Part shown: positions 11,201 to 23,562 of the stretch, piece by piece | How positions within the stretch are numbered: position 1 is the stretch's first letter | Layout of the letters: the number at the start of each line of letters is the position of its first letter | DNA from: Ignelater luminosus | Lineage: Eukaryota; Arthropoda; Insecta; Coleoptera; Elateridae | DNA: 64,000 nt | NCBI GenBank assembly: GCA_011009095.1 | Contig: VTPC01091286.1 | Coordinates: 62,001-126,000, forward strand | Direction of reading: 5' to 3' | Notes under the pieces: generated by a model | What the model was told of the DNA's origin: nothing | What the model saw: only the letters and a program-made list of their open reading frames with translations | Databases searched by the model: none | Position numbers and translations under genes: made by a program

Positions 11201-14200
11201 TAAGGAGATTTACGGTTGTTGTAAAACCATTGTAGTGCAAGAATGAAAATTTGCCAGACATGCCTATTTTCTTTGAACTAACGCAGGTGTAGTAGCACAA
11301 TGAACAATAAATGCCATCATAAGCTACCCCCTGGACATTTTCAACTTTCCCTTCTTAAATCTGAAGTTGAGGAGATCAAAGAAATTGTGATATGTTTAAC
11401 AGGCAGGGTTGTTGAAATGTATTAAGACAGTAAAAAGATAATAGCATAATTTATGTCACGAGCAATTAGACTCCAGTCTCGCAAGCAACATTTTAATCCC
11501 TTATTATTATTTAGTCGTTTGAATAGAAAACATTATGGAAGATACTACTAATTATCGCTTCTGTATTTAACTCAATTCCATAAAATCAACCAATTTTTAT
11601 TTATAAAGCATAATGCTTATTGAAGTTTTTGGTTCTTCGGAATTTGACAGAAAAAAGTCACTAACAGTAAAATTTTAATATTTTTCCGTTTACAGATCGA
11701 AAAGTAAATGTTATAAACGTGTCCATAGGTTATTTATGGCATTGTAGAAACCAGAAAAACTATTATAAGCGTTTAAAGTGCGAGAAAGGTTTGATGTGTT
11801 TACCATGCTTTCGGCGAAATAGCGGTTCCTTTGTATGTATGTATTTTCTTGTATGGATTGTCTTTTTCTTTTACATTAAAGACTGTTTTATTTTCTTTTG
11901 GATGTGAAAATTAATCAAATAAAACAGTATCCTTTAAATAATAAATTAATTAATAATCAAATAGATAAATATATGTAATTATAACTTAAGATAGCTATAA
12001 ATAATGAAATCTACTTCAACCCTAACAATAAATTTGACAATTTTCACCTGAGGATGATGTTCTTGCATCGAAACCGGTCGTGAAATAAAACTTAAAAACA
12101 CCTTAAGGAAGTGCCATTTTTTCAATTATCTGAGAATAAAACTGTTTAAAATTATCAATAGCCTCAATGAATGGCAAAGACTCTGGACCGCTAACAAACA
12201 ATGGAAACAACTTGACAACTCAACGCACCAACAGCTTAGACAAGATGACGCATAACGATTAGCAACGTTTGTAGCTTGAACTGTAGGGGGCCGCCCGGCT
12301 AAAATTTGTCTTGTGCGCATCGAAGGTCGCGTGTTACGAGATTTGGAAACTTCTACCTTGCCTCAATTTAAAGATCTCGGGTTTTTCAAGCCTAAGAATT
12401 CAACAGAAATTTAAGGAGAAAAGAAGAAAAGTTAAACACAACAAACTATGAATCAAGTCGTTCAAGAATGACGAACATAAGAAGTATCTGACGAGGGAAT
12501 GGAGTTGCTGCAAAGATGGTTATTAAATATAGAGCCAAAATCCCTATAATGATTCACAAATTGATACGTGAGTTATGAAATTGTCAAAGAGATGCACAAT
12601 GGCAATGTTGAACATTCTGCATAAAAAGTAATAGTCGGTGGATGGGAAACATGGATTATTAACAAAAAGATCTGCAAAAGAAAGTTAGAAATTTGGGAAA
12701 AAAATTCTTAGAGGAATTTATGGAGGTAAAAAGGTTGAACACGAGTGGCAAAAAAGCAAACAACCAAATGAATAAATCCATGAAGTATATGGAAAACTGA
12801 TGATCATTCATATGGTTATTGGACTTTTTGGACCGGTCAAAAAGTTATGGATTTTTTCAGGCCATGTCAGGCTCGGCCAAGCCTGGAAATTTTAGTCCGT
12901 GCAGCTAACTTATCTTCCTACTGCATGTAATCCAAAACTGATTATATTTTACAACATTGGTCACCTAAGTAAGAATAAATACTGAGCTAGGACTTACTTC
13001 ATAAGAAACAATAAATAGAATGATTTGCTTTTACACTTCTATAAGTTGGACCTTTGGTACATTAGGAGGATTTGCATTTTTAGGGACGTACTTTATAGTT
13101 TTTGCTCAGAATACATAGTTACCATCAGAATGATAAGCATCAATGAATTTATGCACTATTAGCAAGCACTGATCTCAATACACTTCTGCACTGATGGCTG
13201 GACCAGAAGAATATCTTAAGACGCTCTAGAATACCTTACTCAGAAATTGTATCCAGACCAAACTGTTTACATTTAAATTTAATGTTGTCTGGGATATTTT
13301 CTTTGTCTCTGCTGTAAAACTCATTATTTCCTGGTATGTTGTTACTTATGAAGGTGAAATACTTTTTTGTCATTCATAATGATTGATTTATTCGCTTTCA
13401 AAATATCTTTTTGCAGTTTTCCACACATTTTGGGGATTTCCGAGAGTTGTTTTAGGGCATACTTAGGCGCCTTTTGTCTTTTGTAATAATTAACATCACA
13501 TCTTTTTTAATATATAATGTATACACCCCTGTGAAACATCAAACTTCCTCGCCAGTTTTTATTAGGAGACACCAATCTTGGTTCAGCATTCAAATAATAA
13601 TATTTTTCTGTTCTCTGGTACTGAGATGTAATGGTCTTCCTGGTCTTGGTGTTTCATTAAATGGTATACCATTTTTCATACCGTTGAATGGTATTATAGA
13701 TTGTCGATGTTGGAACATTGCTTTACCACATCACATTTTTTTTTATGTCCAAACATGTCATATATACGTTTGCACAAATCTTCACTTTTTTCATATTTAC
13801 AAAATAATAACCACTTTAACTCGATAGAAACACGAAAAGACAGTGATAAACTTGTTCAGCACAGTTACAATGGCAGATTATTGTTTTTTATATTTTCCGG
13901 ATATTTTTAGCCCAGCCGTTATACGGGAAAATAAAATTATTTGACAGAGGAAACAATGCTTTTTGAAGTTTTGTTCTAGCTTTATAAATAACAATTATGA
14001 ACGAATTCGGTTTAAGTGTATTTTTGGGGCACTTGTAACGTTAGAATGTGTTGAATAATTAAGAGGAAAAGAGATATATTTTGTTCATCTTAGTTTTTGT
14101 AAAGTTATAAAGAATCGTTTTTAGAAGTTTCTTCTTTAACACGTTAAGCATGGGTGTAGAACGCCAAATGGTAGACCTCGCCGTCTCCAAGTCTTCAGGA

Positions 14201-16012
14201 ACCATAGCACATTTTCAATACCACGCCGTGCTTAATGTGTTAATATATTTACATGGTGGTAACACTGATTGTTCTTTAAATATGTAGTTCAAATGAAATC
14301 TTTGTAGAAAGCATGGATATCCCAACATGATTTCGTCAAACTTTTCTATTGCCTTAGTGTTGCTGTAAGATCTAGCGACTTATAATAATATGGTTTTTCA
14401 TAGGCAACATCATAAACAGAATTATGGAATATGTAAAGAAGACATATAATTGTAGTTAATTAAAAAATGACGTCATGTAACTAAAAAATTTATTCCAAGA
14501 GAGACCGTTACTATAAAATTTCTTCTGCAAATAATGATAAGGAGAAAAGGAAGTACATAGATTATATAAATATACTTTCGTTATTTAATTTACAGAGATA
14601 TTTAAGATTGTAAATTTTGTTTTAGTCTTATCTTCTTACTTACCTGAAGGGATACTATTTACAAAAAAAAATTATGTGTAGTAAATAGATGTTTTATAAA
14701 TTTAGCCAAATCAAAAAAGAAAAACTAATATGAACCAAAGTTTATAGTCTGAATCATGAGTAAAAAGAGCCTACTATGTTATTATTACTTGAGCTATCTA
14801 CAGGTGGTTTTATTTATTTTAAATAAAAAGTAAAATATACAACAATCATATAATAAACAAAGAATTTTCCAATAAGCACATCAAAAAAAACCAAAAAAAA
14901 CTTTGACATGATTTTTAAATTTGTTTTTAACCTTTCATAAATAAATTAGCAGTTCTTATATTAAGAACCACATCCTATATATGATATCTAAATTTACTCT
15001 AGAAATTTGGCAAAGAAAGTTCTTTCTCTATACCTTAATAACTTATTAAAATCAAAAATATTTTGTTTTACTATATTTCATCAGCATGTTTCAATAAAAA
15101 AAAATAATAAATTATAAGAAAATATTTTACAAAATATTAAGATTTTTACAACCCAACCCAGAATTTTCAATCAGAACTTGAAACATTTTCAAAAAATGCA
15201 TGGGTATGTCCTTGATACACTTTTAAGAACGAAGTATATATATTATGCAGGTCAATTCAGCAAGGTTAGAAAAAAAAATTCTTTTAACACTAATATAACT
15301 TATCCTTTTCATTTTAAATTAATTTAACTTATTTTTATCGCCTCTACAAATGTTAAGCAAATATATGTACTTGATAAAAAAAATATATATTACTTTACGT
15401 AATAGATATATGAAACTCAATGTCATTATCAACGATTTTTAAACATTAGCGAGTTCTTAAATATCCTAAATATAAGGTCTAATGAATCACTGTTCAAAGT
15501 CTACGACAATGATTGTGAAATTCTTATACCTTTCAATCAACTTGCCAAATAATATTGACAATTAGTGTGAAATACAAGCAGGAAAAAAAACTACGTTAAA
15601 AAAATTTTATCCTATAATTTGAAGCTCTGTTGCAATTTAACATGCATAATAATTAGTCATTCAATTATAAAGCAGATCATTTCAACCATCATGATGTAAT
15701 TTAGTAATTGTAAATCTAACAATAGCTTTAATTGTTACTTTTTAAAATTTTAACCTTGTCACTGTTTAAAACACAATTGTAACAAATGATGTAAAATACA
15801 AACTATAAAATTAACTTACCTATAAGTACAGCTCCGGCAATTTCAAAAATCGTAGCTAAAAGACATGCTTGATGGATAGTAAGTACTTTTGAACCAACAC
15901 TTGTTCCAAAAGAGTTGGCTACATCATTGGCCCCAATACCGAAAGCTAACACAAAAGCAATTATAAAACCTACTACAATTAACCATAACACAGCAGAAGA
16001 ATAAGGTTCCAT
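8262..16012 (-). CDS. Sodium-dependent phosphate transporter (SLC20/PiT family)
   Basis: A plasma-membrane transporter that imports inorganic phosphate with sodium (PHO4/SLC20 family knowledge). Seven coding exons on the minus strand join in frame to 1677 bases, 558 aa: 16012-15820, 10240-9998, 9935-9579, 9330-8877, 8816-8631, 8569-8417, 8352-8262. All have GT-AG borders. The protein starts [11 protein letters not shown]. It carries the first inverted-repeat signature [15 protein letters not shown] at residues 27-41 and the second, GGNDVSNAIGP, near residue 411. Between them is a hydrophilic Ser/Gln-rich loop (about residues 265-390), as in animal PiT proteins. Other landmarks are [25 protein letters not shown] and [12 protein letters not shown]. 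Many hydrophobic helices are evident. The frame is open upstream of the ATG only through TTG, and the ATG at 16012 matches the family start. Intron 1 is 5.6 kb and filled with transposons. At 558 aa it is shorter than vertebrate PiT1/2, mostly in the loop. Confidence 0.93.
10548..14035. mobile_element. Degenerate Tc1-like element in PiT intron 1
   Basis: It is flanked by TA on both sides. About 90 bp at the left end (CAGGGTGTCCCACTTAAG...) matches, inverted, the right end (14035 leftwards). Shared blocks include TTTATAAAGCTAG and CAAAAAGC. Remnants of a transposase lie on the minus strand near the right end (about 13850-13100). At 3.5 kb it is too long for a simple Tc1 element. A second TA-CAGGGTG tip at about 11001, right after a CACCCTG at 10982-10988, indicates nested insertions in its left half. 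It sits in antisense or neutral position within a host intron, and its frames are broken. Confidence 0.65.
13100..13850 (-). pseudogene. Tc1-like transposase remnant
   Basis: Reading the minus strand across several frames gives [10 protein letters not shown], then a stretch resembling the Tc1 DNA-binding linker ([17 protein letters not shown]), then [19 protein letters not shown] near 13370 and [14 protein letters not shown] near 13190. HSDGNYV and [12 protein letters not shown] pieces follow near 13110. The order matches Tc1/Tc3-like transposases. There are multiple stops and frame changes, so it is dead. The assignment comes from motif order only. Confidence 0.55.
14038..15819. other. Remainder of PiT intron 1
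   Basis: AT-rich intronic DNA between the Tc1-like element and exon 1. No exon, RNA or clear repeat structure was recognised. Confidence 0.6.
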
Positions 16013-16070
16013 AGTAATGGACGATGTTAAATCCAATGGTGATAAAAAAGTCACAAAAATGGGCAAAACG

Positions 16071-16091
16071 TTATTCTTTTTGGAGATTCAT
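16071..16091 (-). promoter_or_regulatory. Upstream ORF in PiT 5' UTR (6 codons)
   Basis: The leader segment of exon 1 begins at 16107, after an acceptor (TTATTGCAG on the minus strand). It contains ATG AAT CTC CAA AAA GAA TAA, a 6-codon ORF that ends 58 bases before the PiT start. Such short uORFs can lower or condition translation of the main frame. Whether it does so here is inference. Confidence 0.45.
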
Positions 16092-16110
16092 CTTGATAAT
16101 GGTTTGGCTG

Positions 16111-16860
16111 CAATAAATAAGACAAATGAAGTTAGAGTTTGGAAGTTTCATTTTAAATAAGAGAATTACATGGAAAAAAGCTTAATAATGTGCAGGGTAA
16201 TGTTCTAAAAATGATCTGATGATAGACATGTCATAAGTTATAAAAAGTCAACCTGCACTGTATTGATTCAGGTAGCCAAAAAAAACTATTTCAAGATATT
16301 AAAAGAAAATTTTTATTTTAATCAAAAGTTGTTGCAGAAAAATAAGTAAATAGGATGCACACCATTACAAACTATTTATTCAGTAAAATTATAAAAATCC
16401 AAAAATATCTTCTTTTATATTGATTCAAATTTGATGAAAGAAAGATTTGTATAAAGTTATAGTTTTCTCAATGCCAACAGAAAATAAATCAAGGACAATT
16501 TTTAATGCAGAACTTGATAACAGTTGTACATTACACAACACAATAACGCAATTAATTACTGCATGTATGCTTTTCTCAGAAATATAAATTCTACAATGAC
16601 TATATTGGGATATTTTTATAATCAATTCTTTATGTTGAAGAAATAATATATCAAAGTTATTTTCGGTTCTTAAAGAACAAATGAAATTTAGAATTTTTTA
16701 TTTTTATTCATTTTAATCAATAAAATTATTAACGCCACCTTCCAGTTATTTTAGTTCTAAATGATAATTTATGACTTACCTACTTAACATATCAACAGTT
16801 TCTGTTTTTTAATTTTTAAAAACCTTTTACATCAGTAAGATCTTAATTTACTAATTAAAA
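16111..16860. other. Upstream intron or intergenic DNA of PiT
   Basis: The acceptor at 16110-16108 means a non-coding first exon lies further upstream on the minus strand. No coding exon is visible in this interval. Confidence 0.4.
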
Positions 16861-17238
16861 ACATCTGGGAATGCAAAGCATAACCACAACAAACTCCGTT
16901 TTGTTACTTTTTTCAGACTTCGACAGCCATTTTGACCATGTTCCCGAGGTAATATCAAAAAACTAAAAGTACACGTTTGTCTTATTTTTTATGTAGAATA
17001 CGATTCTAAAATAAAAAAAAATTTGAAAATTTTCCAATTTTCGGCCGCCATTTTGACCATGTTCCCGAAGAGTTATCAAAAAAACAAAGATACCATGTGG
17101 TCTTTAATTTCTGATACAGAATCTAAATCTGAAGTCAAAATTTCAGAATTTGACAAAACATGCGGACATACATACATACATACAGCCATACAGATAGACT
17201 AGACAAATTCAGTAACGATTCCTTCGGAGTTCGTTGAA
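16861..17238. repeat. Dispersed repeat R1, copy 2
   Basis: It has the same order of blocks as 4964-5329: ACATCTGGGAATGCAAAGC, CCATTTTGACCATGTTC, two TGTAGAAT/TACAGAAT units, a CATACATACATACA microsatellite, and a GTAACGATTCCTTCGGAGTT end. It is in the same orientation as copies 1 and 3. Confidence 0.75.
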
Positions 17239-18445
17239 AATCTAGTGATAATGAACACTATTTACTTTATATTTTAATACAATACATTAACATTTTGTTT
17301 TTAAAAATGTGTCTCCAATGACTCATGCAGCAAAGTCACCGAGATTCTTCCACTTCTTGAATGAAATTTCTGTTATTGCAAATCCTACCAAATTTATTAC
17401 AGTTGGATTTAAAATTAAAGTTATTAAATTTCCTTGCGAGTCTCGCATTGGTTTGTATGCCGTTCTCTCAAAACTGTGCATCATATTATATTCAATTTAA
17501 AAATTTCTTAAAGAAAATTTAATTTCAATATGGCTTTGTGAGCTCAGGAAATTTGGTTGTTACAAAAAGTCTAGTTAATCTTAAAGTCCAACAAGTCTGA
17601 TACAGAACCCAAAAGTTTGCTCTACCTAAAATTTTTGACAAACAAAAAACCGTGAAAAGCCACATGCCAAAGCCGGGATCTGGTCCAAACTGAATTTTTA
17701 GTTATAGCCACATAGAGACTTGGCCCATACAATGCCTCTATATTGCCTGATAGTTTCAGCAACAAAAATATCGTTTCAAAGATTTTTGGAACACCACTTC
17801 CTTTTGAGATGTACAGCCTTTGTTTTAGTTGCATCATATTTGAAAATCCTTTATCTCTACCAATCTTCACCAAAATCCTTTTTATAATATTCAGTCTGTC
17901 TCCTCAGACGCAACTATTTAACTTGAAAATTCTTAGCAGTAGCCTCATAAACTATTACCAGTCCTGCAGTATAAGCCATAAGCCTAGAAATCTTTGAAAT
18001 GCCTCTGTTAGGGGAACATAAGTGTTTATAGTTGTTCAGTATGGTACAAATATTAAAAATCTGATGGTCATGGACTGAATATAACTTGCCCAAAAATATT
18101 TAAACAAGAGTAGTGGAAAACTTACTGAGCTTACACTATATGTACCACTACTTTGGCATAGCATAAAAAAGGGGTGAAGACTCTCTCTTAAGCCAGAAAT
18201 GATAAAAAGAATTCTACAGAAAAAAGATAAAAATTTATCTTAGTCTAGTCTGAATTCAGTTTGGTGTAGTTTTTTGCCAGAAATATTTCTTTATATTGTG
18301 TCTAGTTTTTACCTTAATAATATCTACCTAAACCAGTCAAGATTTTTATATTTCATCTAAACGCCTAACATAAAACGGCGTTGCTATTAGATGGCGCCTT
18401 AATATTTTCATGCTGCTAATGTCATATTTGATTATGAGTATGAAG
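17239..18445. other. AT-rich non-coding DNA
   Basis: No supported gene. The overlapping short ORFs near 17.3-18.0 kb lie on both strands and show no family motif. Confidence 0.45.
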
Positions 18446-18536
18446 CGGGCAAGCATTAACTCTCATTATCCTCCACTGATGAGTCCAAACAAGGTCGAAA
18501 CGATCGTCTGGAGGTATGTTAGTCAACGCTTGCACG
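18446..18536 (+). ncRNA. Hammerhead ribozyme-like motif (type I)
   Basis: The complete hammerhead core is present. Inner stem I CCTCCA (18470-18475) pairs perfectly with TGGAGG (18509-18514). CTGATGA is at 18476-18482. Stem II GTCC/GGTC (18483-18486 with 18493-18496) closes a 6-base loop with one U-U mismatch. GAAA is at 18497-18500, then a very short stem III (AC/GT around GATC), then GTC, with predicted cleavage after C18508. Beyond an internal loop, an outer stem I helix pairs 18446-18461 with 18521-18536, with about 3 mismatches in 16. A minimal stem III with an extended stem I is typical of hammerheads in Penelope-like elements and other small retroelements. Self-cleavage is not shown, and the stem II mismatch may weaken it. 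Confidence 0.72.
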
Positions 18537-20759
18537 AATTTTTATTTGTGGGAAAACATTATATTATGCATCTTGGGAATGTTTATCGTTTATTTACGAT
18601 GCATATAATCCCACTATAAGTTGAGAACAACTTTGTTTCCTGTTTAGAAATATTTTTATTGAAAATATGTTTATTTAAAGGTAAAACAGGTTGCTGGTAC
18701 CTCAAAAAAAAACGGAGCGACGTCCTTTTTCATGGATCCTCGATTACCGGAACGGTTTTTAGAAAGAGAGCGAGAGACGGGGCGGCGTTTGAAATTTTAT
18801 AAGGGCACGTTTTTTGAGCAAAAATCTCAATGTTATTTTTATGTTCATACTAAATAAATTTCGCAAAAAAAAACCTCAACAGGTTATCCAGTTATACACT
18901 GATGTCTAAAGATACTTTTCAAAAGAATACCTATGGGGGATTATAAAAGTGGTATGAAGTAAAATTGCATTGACGTCATTGGTACTGAATCTTTAAATAA
19001 AAAAAGGACTACTTTAAACAATTTAAAATATTATAATTATTCTATTGACAATGAAAAATAACACTCTGCAACTACATATTAATTAACTCTTCCATGGAAT
19101 TAATTTAAATATTTTGCATGTTTATATTTTCTTAGAATTTTTTACTGATGTATTTTCAGTTTATTGATATAAAGGATCTCTAAGACTTTAGGTTTAATTA
19201 TAATAACAAGAAATGTAGTAGCACAAAGTAGTTTGTTATTTTAACTGGTGGTTCTGTGGTTACATATGTGGCAGATTAAAGTATCAAAATCACACAAATA
19301 ACATTTCTAGAATAATCTTGAATTTTCCAAGAGGGTTACTGCACTTAGAAATATGTAAATTTTAAAATAAGGCTTTCAATTTAATTAAAAGAATTTATAA
19401 AAGTAAAAAATCTTCACATAGAAACATTTGTACACATAAATAAATATTGTAATGGATTTCCATTTTCAAGATTGTTCACTTTCTATAACTGGGGAAAAAC
19501 TTTTTAAATTCAAAACAAATTAAAAAAAATCTATCATCAAATATAAAATGCATTTAAGATACTTATTTATATTAAAACAACAACGCAAATATTCATTTAG
19601 AAAATTTAAAAAGCATGCACTTACACACTGTTACATTATATAATTATACATATCAGCAATGATAATCAATGGTTGTTAATTTCTTTAAAGAAGCATATGT
19701 TAAAGTTAATTTATAAAGCATGCAGACATATAATGTACAAAATTACATGTTACATTAGTGATGTTCAAGAACTTCTAATTTAGGAATTTATTCTGCACAA
19801 AGTTTAAGGTCAAGTCATTAAAAGAATTCGTAAGCTGGCTAAAAAATTAAAAAGAAAAAATATAAAAGCCGTTATAAACTACATGTTTGAAAAATTCTAT
19901 ACCCACCTAGATTTACTTTTAAGAATTTTCCACTCAAAGTTTAAAAAACCAAAAGTTTCACCTATCAAAGTTTTCAAAATAAAATAATGATATCCACGTT
20001 AAATTAATTAATAAATTTTGAAAAACCATAATTTATTTTTAACACGATCGAATATTGCGAGTATTTGAATAAAATACCTTGTATACACCTCGAACACTAC
20101 CAACAAACTGAGAAACTGATGATGACAAAATTCTAATGCTACACTTTGAATAGGGCTTCCCGTTTATTTAGTATTTCCAGGACTTTTGAGCACTTGCGCA
20201 ATAAGAATTCTGGAATTCGTGATTTAGTAGAAATAATCTAAAGCAATTTAGAAATGTGCCAAAGGTTCATAAATGAATCATATTTTTCTGCTTAACGTAT
20301 AATTTATTATTTGGCCAAGCTTTAAATTAAAATATGCTGAACGTAATATTTAATTGAAGTTAAATAAAAATTACCGGTATTTACGTATTTAAATTAATCT
20401 TTCGCGCGAAAAATTCAACAGATGTGTCCCAGTTAATTGTCGATATATCGATTAGTCTCAATAAAGCATACATTAAATGAACTCTCGGATAAACAACTTA
20501 ACGGTTAGTTAATTTCTAATTTTCTTCTATATGATTTTATTTTATAAATTGCAGTAATAGTAGTGAAAATGGCAAGGGCAATTTATAAATCGATCGTGAC
20601 CTATACAAACACGTGGTACAAATTAGTACGAATCTAAGATATTACACAATACCATGCAATAACTACTAACGATTACTTCTAATTATAATATTTATAAAGC
20701 AACCACTATGCTAACAAAGCAAATTATTAATTATTTAAGTATTTACTTGGGCAAATTTG
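18537..20759. other. Non-coding DNA downstream of the hammerhead motif
   Basis: No gene is seen. A small block at about 18700-18810 is richer in G+C than its surroundings (ACGGAGCGACG, GAGACGGGGCGGCG). It could belong to the same retroelement relic as the hammerhead, but I see no reverse-transcriptase motif. Confidence 0.4.
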
Positions 20760-20860
20760 CACTGTCGTCGAAGACTTTCGTCATAGTTTACGTACCGCCA
20801 TGTTAATGACCGACAAATTAGCGCGTGCGCGAATACGTCAAACGAAGATTCTAATTTTAA
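20755..20860 (-). promoter_or_regulatory. Candidate PiT promoter and first exon region
   Basis: A locally CpG-rich block (TAGCGCGTGCGCGAATACG) stands out from the AT-rich background upstream of PiT. On the minus strand it is followed by donor-like sequences (GCG|GTACGT and CCCAA|GTAAAT) that could splice to the acceptor at 16108. This is position and composition only. Confidence 0.3.
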
Positions 20861-23459
20861 AATATTCTAAAACATATGTTTACTTTTGCGTTTTATTTTT
20901 GTTTGTCGTTTTTAGTGTGGTGCACTTAATTTAAGTGCAACAGCACCTTAATGCAGCGTTTGAAAGAATCTATAAAAATTAAACTTCCCGCTAAAAATGC
21001 TCAAAATGTAACATGTATAACCACAGTCAGAGGCGTGTCGATCCGAAGTTGAAAGGGATGCATTTTAATAAATTTAATTATATTCATTTCGAGTATTTTC
21101 TCGTTAAATAAGATAAGAAAAACCAATTGCCTCTGAAGTGTTTTAAATGTTAAATCTCTTTCTAACGTCTATCAGTACCACGCTAATATTTGAATTAATT
21201 TTACTAATTTGAATATAGTCATCACTTTGAACATAAAAAAAAATGATATAATATTAGCGAAAGAACAAAATATTACGGGCAAAAATAGTTTATGACAAAT
21301 ATCATATACCACGTAACTACATTAAACAGCGAAACTGTTAAATAAAATGATGGATAAGAGGTAAAACGTAATGCATGTGAGATAATATTTTTTGCTTTAT
21401 GTATTTAACTATTTGTAACGTTCATTAACCAATTCATATAAATAGATAATGCAACTATTACGAAAATATTGACTGTTTACATAATAAGATATTGCGCCGA
21501 CTTCAAAAAGATTGTTAATTAATACTTGTGTAGGTGTATAGTTTAAGTTAATTAAGTCTAAAAGCAGATAGATCTAATAAAGTGAAAAATATTTTTTCTT
21601 TTTAGCGCTTAGTGTAGTATTTTTAATTTTGAAGGTGGTTTGATCTTTTTCTTTATCATTCAAATTATCTTACAGCACCATAGTCAAAAGTGTCAAATGC
21701 TCGTTGTAAAAGTTGTCGATACTTTTTTATACATTACCTTTGATATATTATTTACTTTAATTGGAACACTGATGTTAATTCTTTGTTAGTATTTAGTTTC
21801 TTTTATTTTTGCTGCAAACAAAAGAATATAAATTCAGCACATATTAGTACCAAGCGGCGCGGTGTGAATTAACGATAACGAGCTGTTACACATTGTATTC
21901 GAAAAGACCACAGGATTCAAATCTCCGAGTCTACTGTTCACTATTCTCCTTAAAAGGTTTTCCGTAGTTTTCCTTAACGGATTACCGTACAGTAATTTCC
22001 AAGAATTTGATTTTCTTATTATTCAATAGATTGACTAGGCTAATAAGCCTACGGCAGCGCATAAGAAATAATCTCCGTGCTGGATTCAATCGTCAAATTA
22101 TTTCACATGCACATTATATGTAGCATAGGTATAGCCATAGGGTGCCCAATTATCTTATTCTTGTTCATACTTAACTTTTAGCTCTATGATCACATTGCAG
22201 AGTAATCAGGTTAATTTTCCTAGATATCTGAAAACATGAAAAACCACATTTACTTTTGTTGTCGATGCTCTTTTATTTGAAACCCAATTTTAACTTTTGT
22301 ATTCAAATATTGTAGCGATAATTTTTACTTTTACAATATGAAAGAAATTTGATCCTATGCAACGTTTTATTAATCACATTATCATTGGGCTAGTTCTTAT
22401 ATACAGGGTGTAACAAAGATATGCGAAACTTGAAGATTCATTCTCATTAAAATATAACAAGAAAGTTCCTGCAAAAGCATGTTCTTGTGTTGAAAAAGCA
22501 ATAGCTCTTAAATGAATTTTAACTCAGGGAAATTCTAGGTAAACCCATTTTACGGAAAAACGACATACAAGCTTACAAGAAAAAACAATTAGAAGGATAA
22601 GTGAGATTTACCCTGTCGAGCATGGAAGTTTACAAACCAAGCGTAGCGAGGTCTGCAACCATGCGAGCTAGGGCAAGTCACTTTACTTCCCGTGTAGAAA
22701 TAAACAATTCTATTGTAACCTCTTGCCATATACTACCTGTCATAATATTATTTGTTTCTTAAGGTGAATTTACCTAAATTTTTAATTTTGGTTTGTCAAG
22801 TACTGTAAATAAAATAAATTAAATTAATAAAAAATATAATATTAAATAGACACTTGACTGGCGAAAGAAAAAAACATAAAAAAGATGACAAACGAACTTT
22901 AGGATTTATATTGTTCTGCAAAGCAAAAAGGCCCTAACACGAGAAATAAACAAAATTGAATTTAGGGTACCACTGGACCTTTTGCACTAAAGTCTGTTTG
23001 TATGCCAAGCAAGAAAGCCCTGACTTTAAAAATAAGTGATGCAGATTAATTTTTAAGATTCCCTCTCTTATAGATTTAGACGCGCTATTAACTGGAGCAA
23101 TAAAAAAATAGCGGTTCCATTTGATAAATGAAAGTTGGCGTTGTTTCCGGTTTGACAGAATGTTCTGAAGAGGGTTTCAATTTTTTGTTTGTAATCTAGA
23201 AAACGAATTGTATAGGAACACTTAATTTCAGTCTAACGGTTAATAGTCTTCAATAATCAAGTGCTAAACGGAACAGATTCTGCTTTTTATCTTAATTTCG
23301 TTATTACAAATTCTGTAGTTCAATTCTTATCCTTTTAGGATGACGTCATTATCTGGTAACGTTGTTCGTGTGAAATCAAAATAACCTTAAGAGCCCCAAG
23401 TTGATAAGAGAAGAGCAAATTGAGTTTACTGTCGTCATACAGCAAGATCGAAACAAAAT
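20861..23459. other. Non-coding DNA with an isolated CAGGGTG tip at 22405
   Basis: No coding exon is recognised. TATA-CAGGGTGTAACAAAG at about 22400-22420 looks like one end of a foldback-type element, with no inverted partner found nearby. A G+C-richer patch at about 22610-22690 is unexplained. Confidence 0.4.
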
Positions 23460-23562
23460 TATCGCGGTCATCCATGCATTTAATGACGCGTGTCTGTTTC
23501 TAATCAAAATTTTTATGACATCTTCAAGAATTATGTCAATAAACTCATGGGTGACCGCGATA
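23460..23562. repeat. Short inverted repeat with 17-bp arms
   Basis: TATCGCGGTCATCCATG (23460 onward) is matched inverted by CATGGGTGACCGCGATA (ending 23562), with about 70 bases between. It could be the terminal part of a small MITE or a hairpin. No further structure is seen. Confidence 0.4.

Noticed and set aside
16013-16066. Open frame extending PiT upstream of the ATG at 16012
   Set aside because: It opens with TTG, not ATG, and family proteins start at the MEP-type methionine. I kept ATG 16012.
20110-20130. Second hammerhead candidate (ACTGATGATGAC)
   Set aside because: There is no GAAA core element or pairing stem at the right distance. The same holds for TGATGAG at about 52288 and 38834.
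21900-21945. tRNA-like T-loop (GATTCAAATCTCC)
   Set aside because: No acceptor stem, D-arm or anticodon arm could be folded around it.
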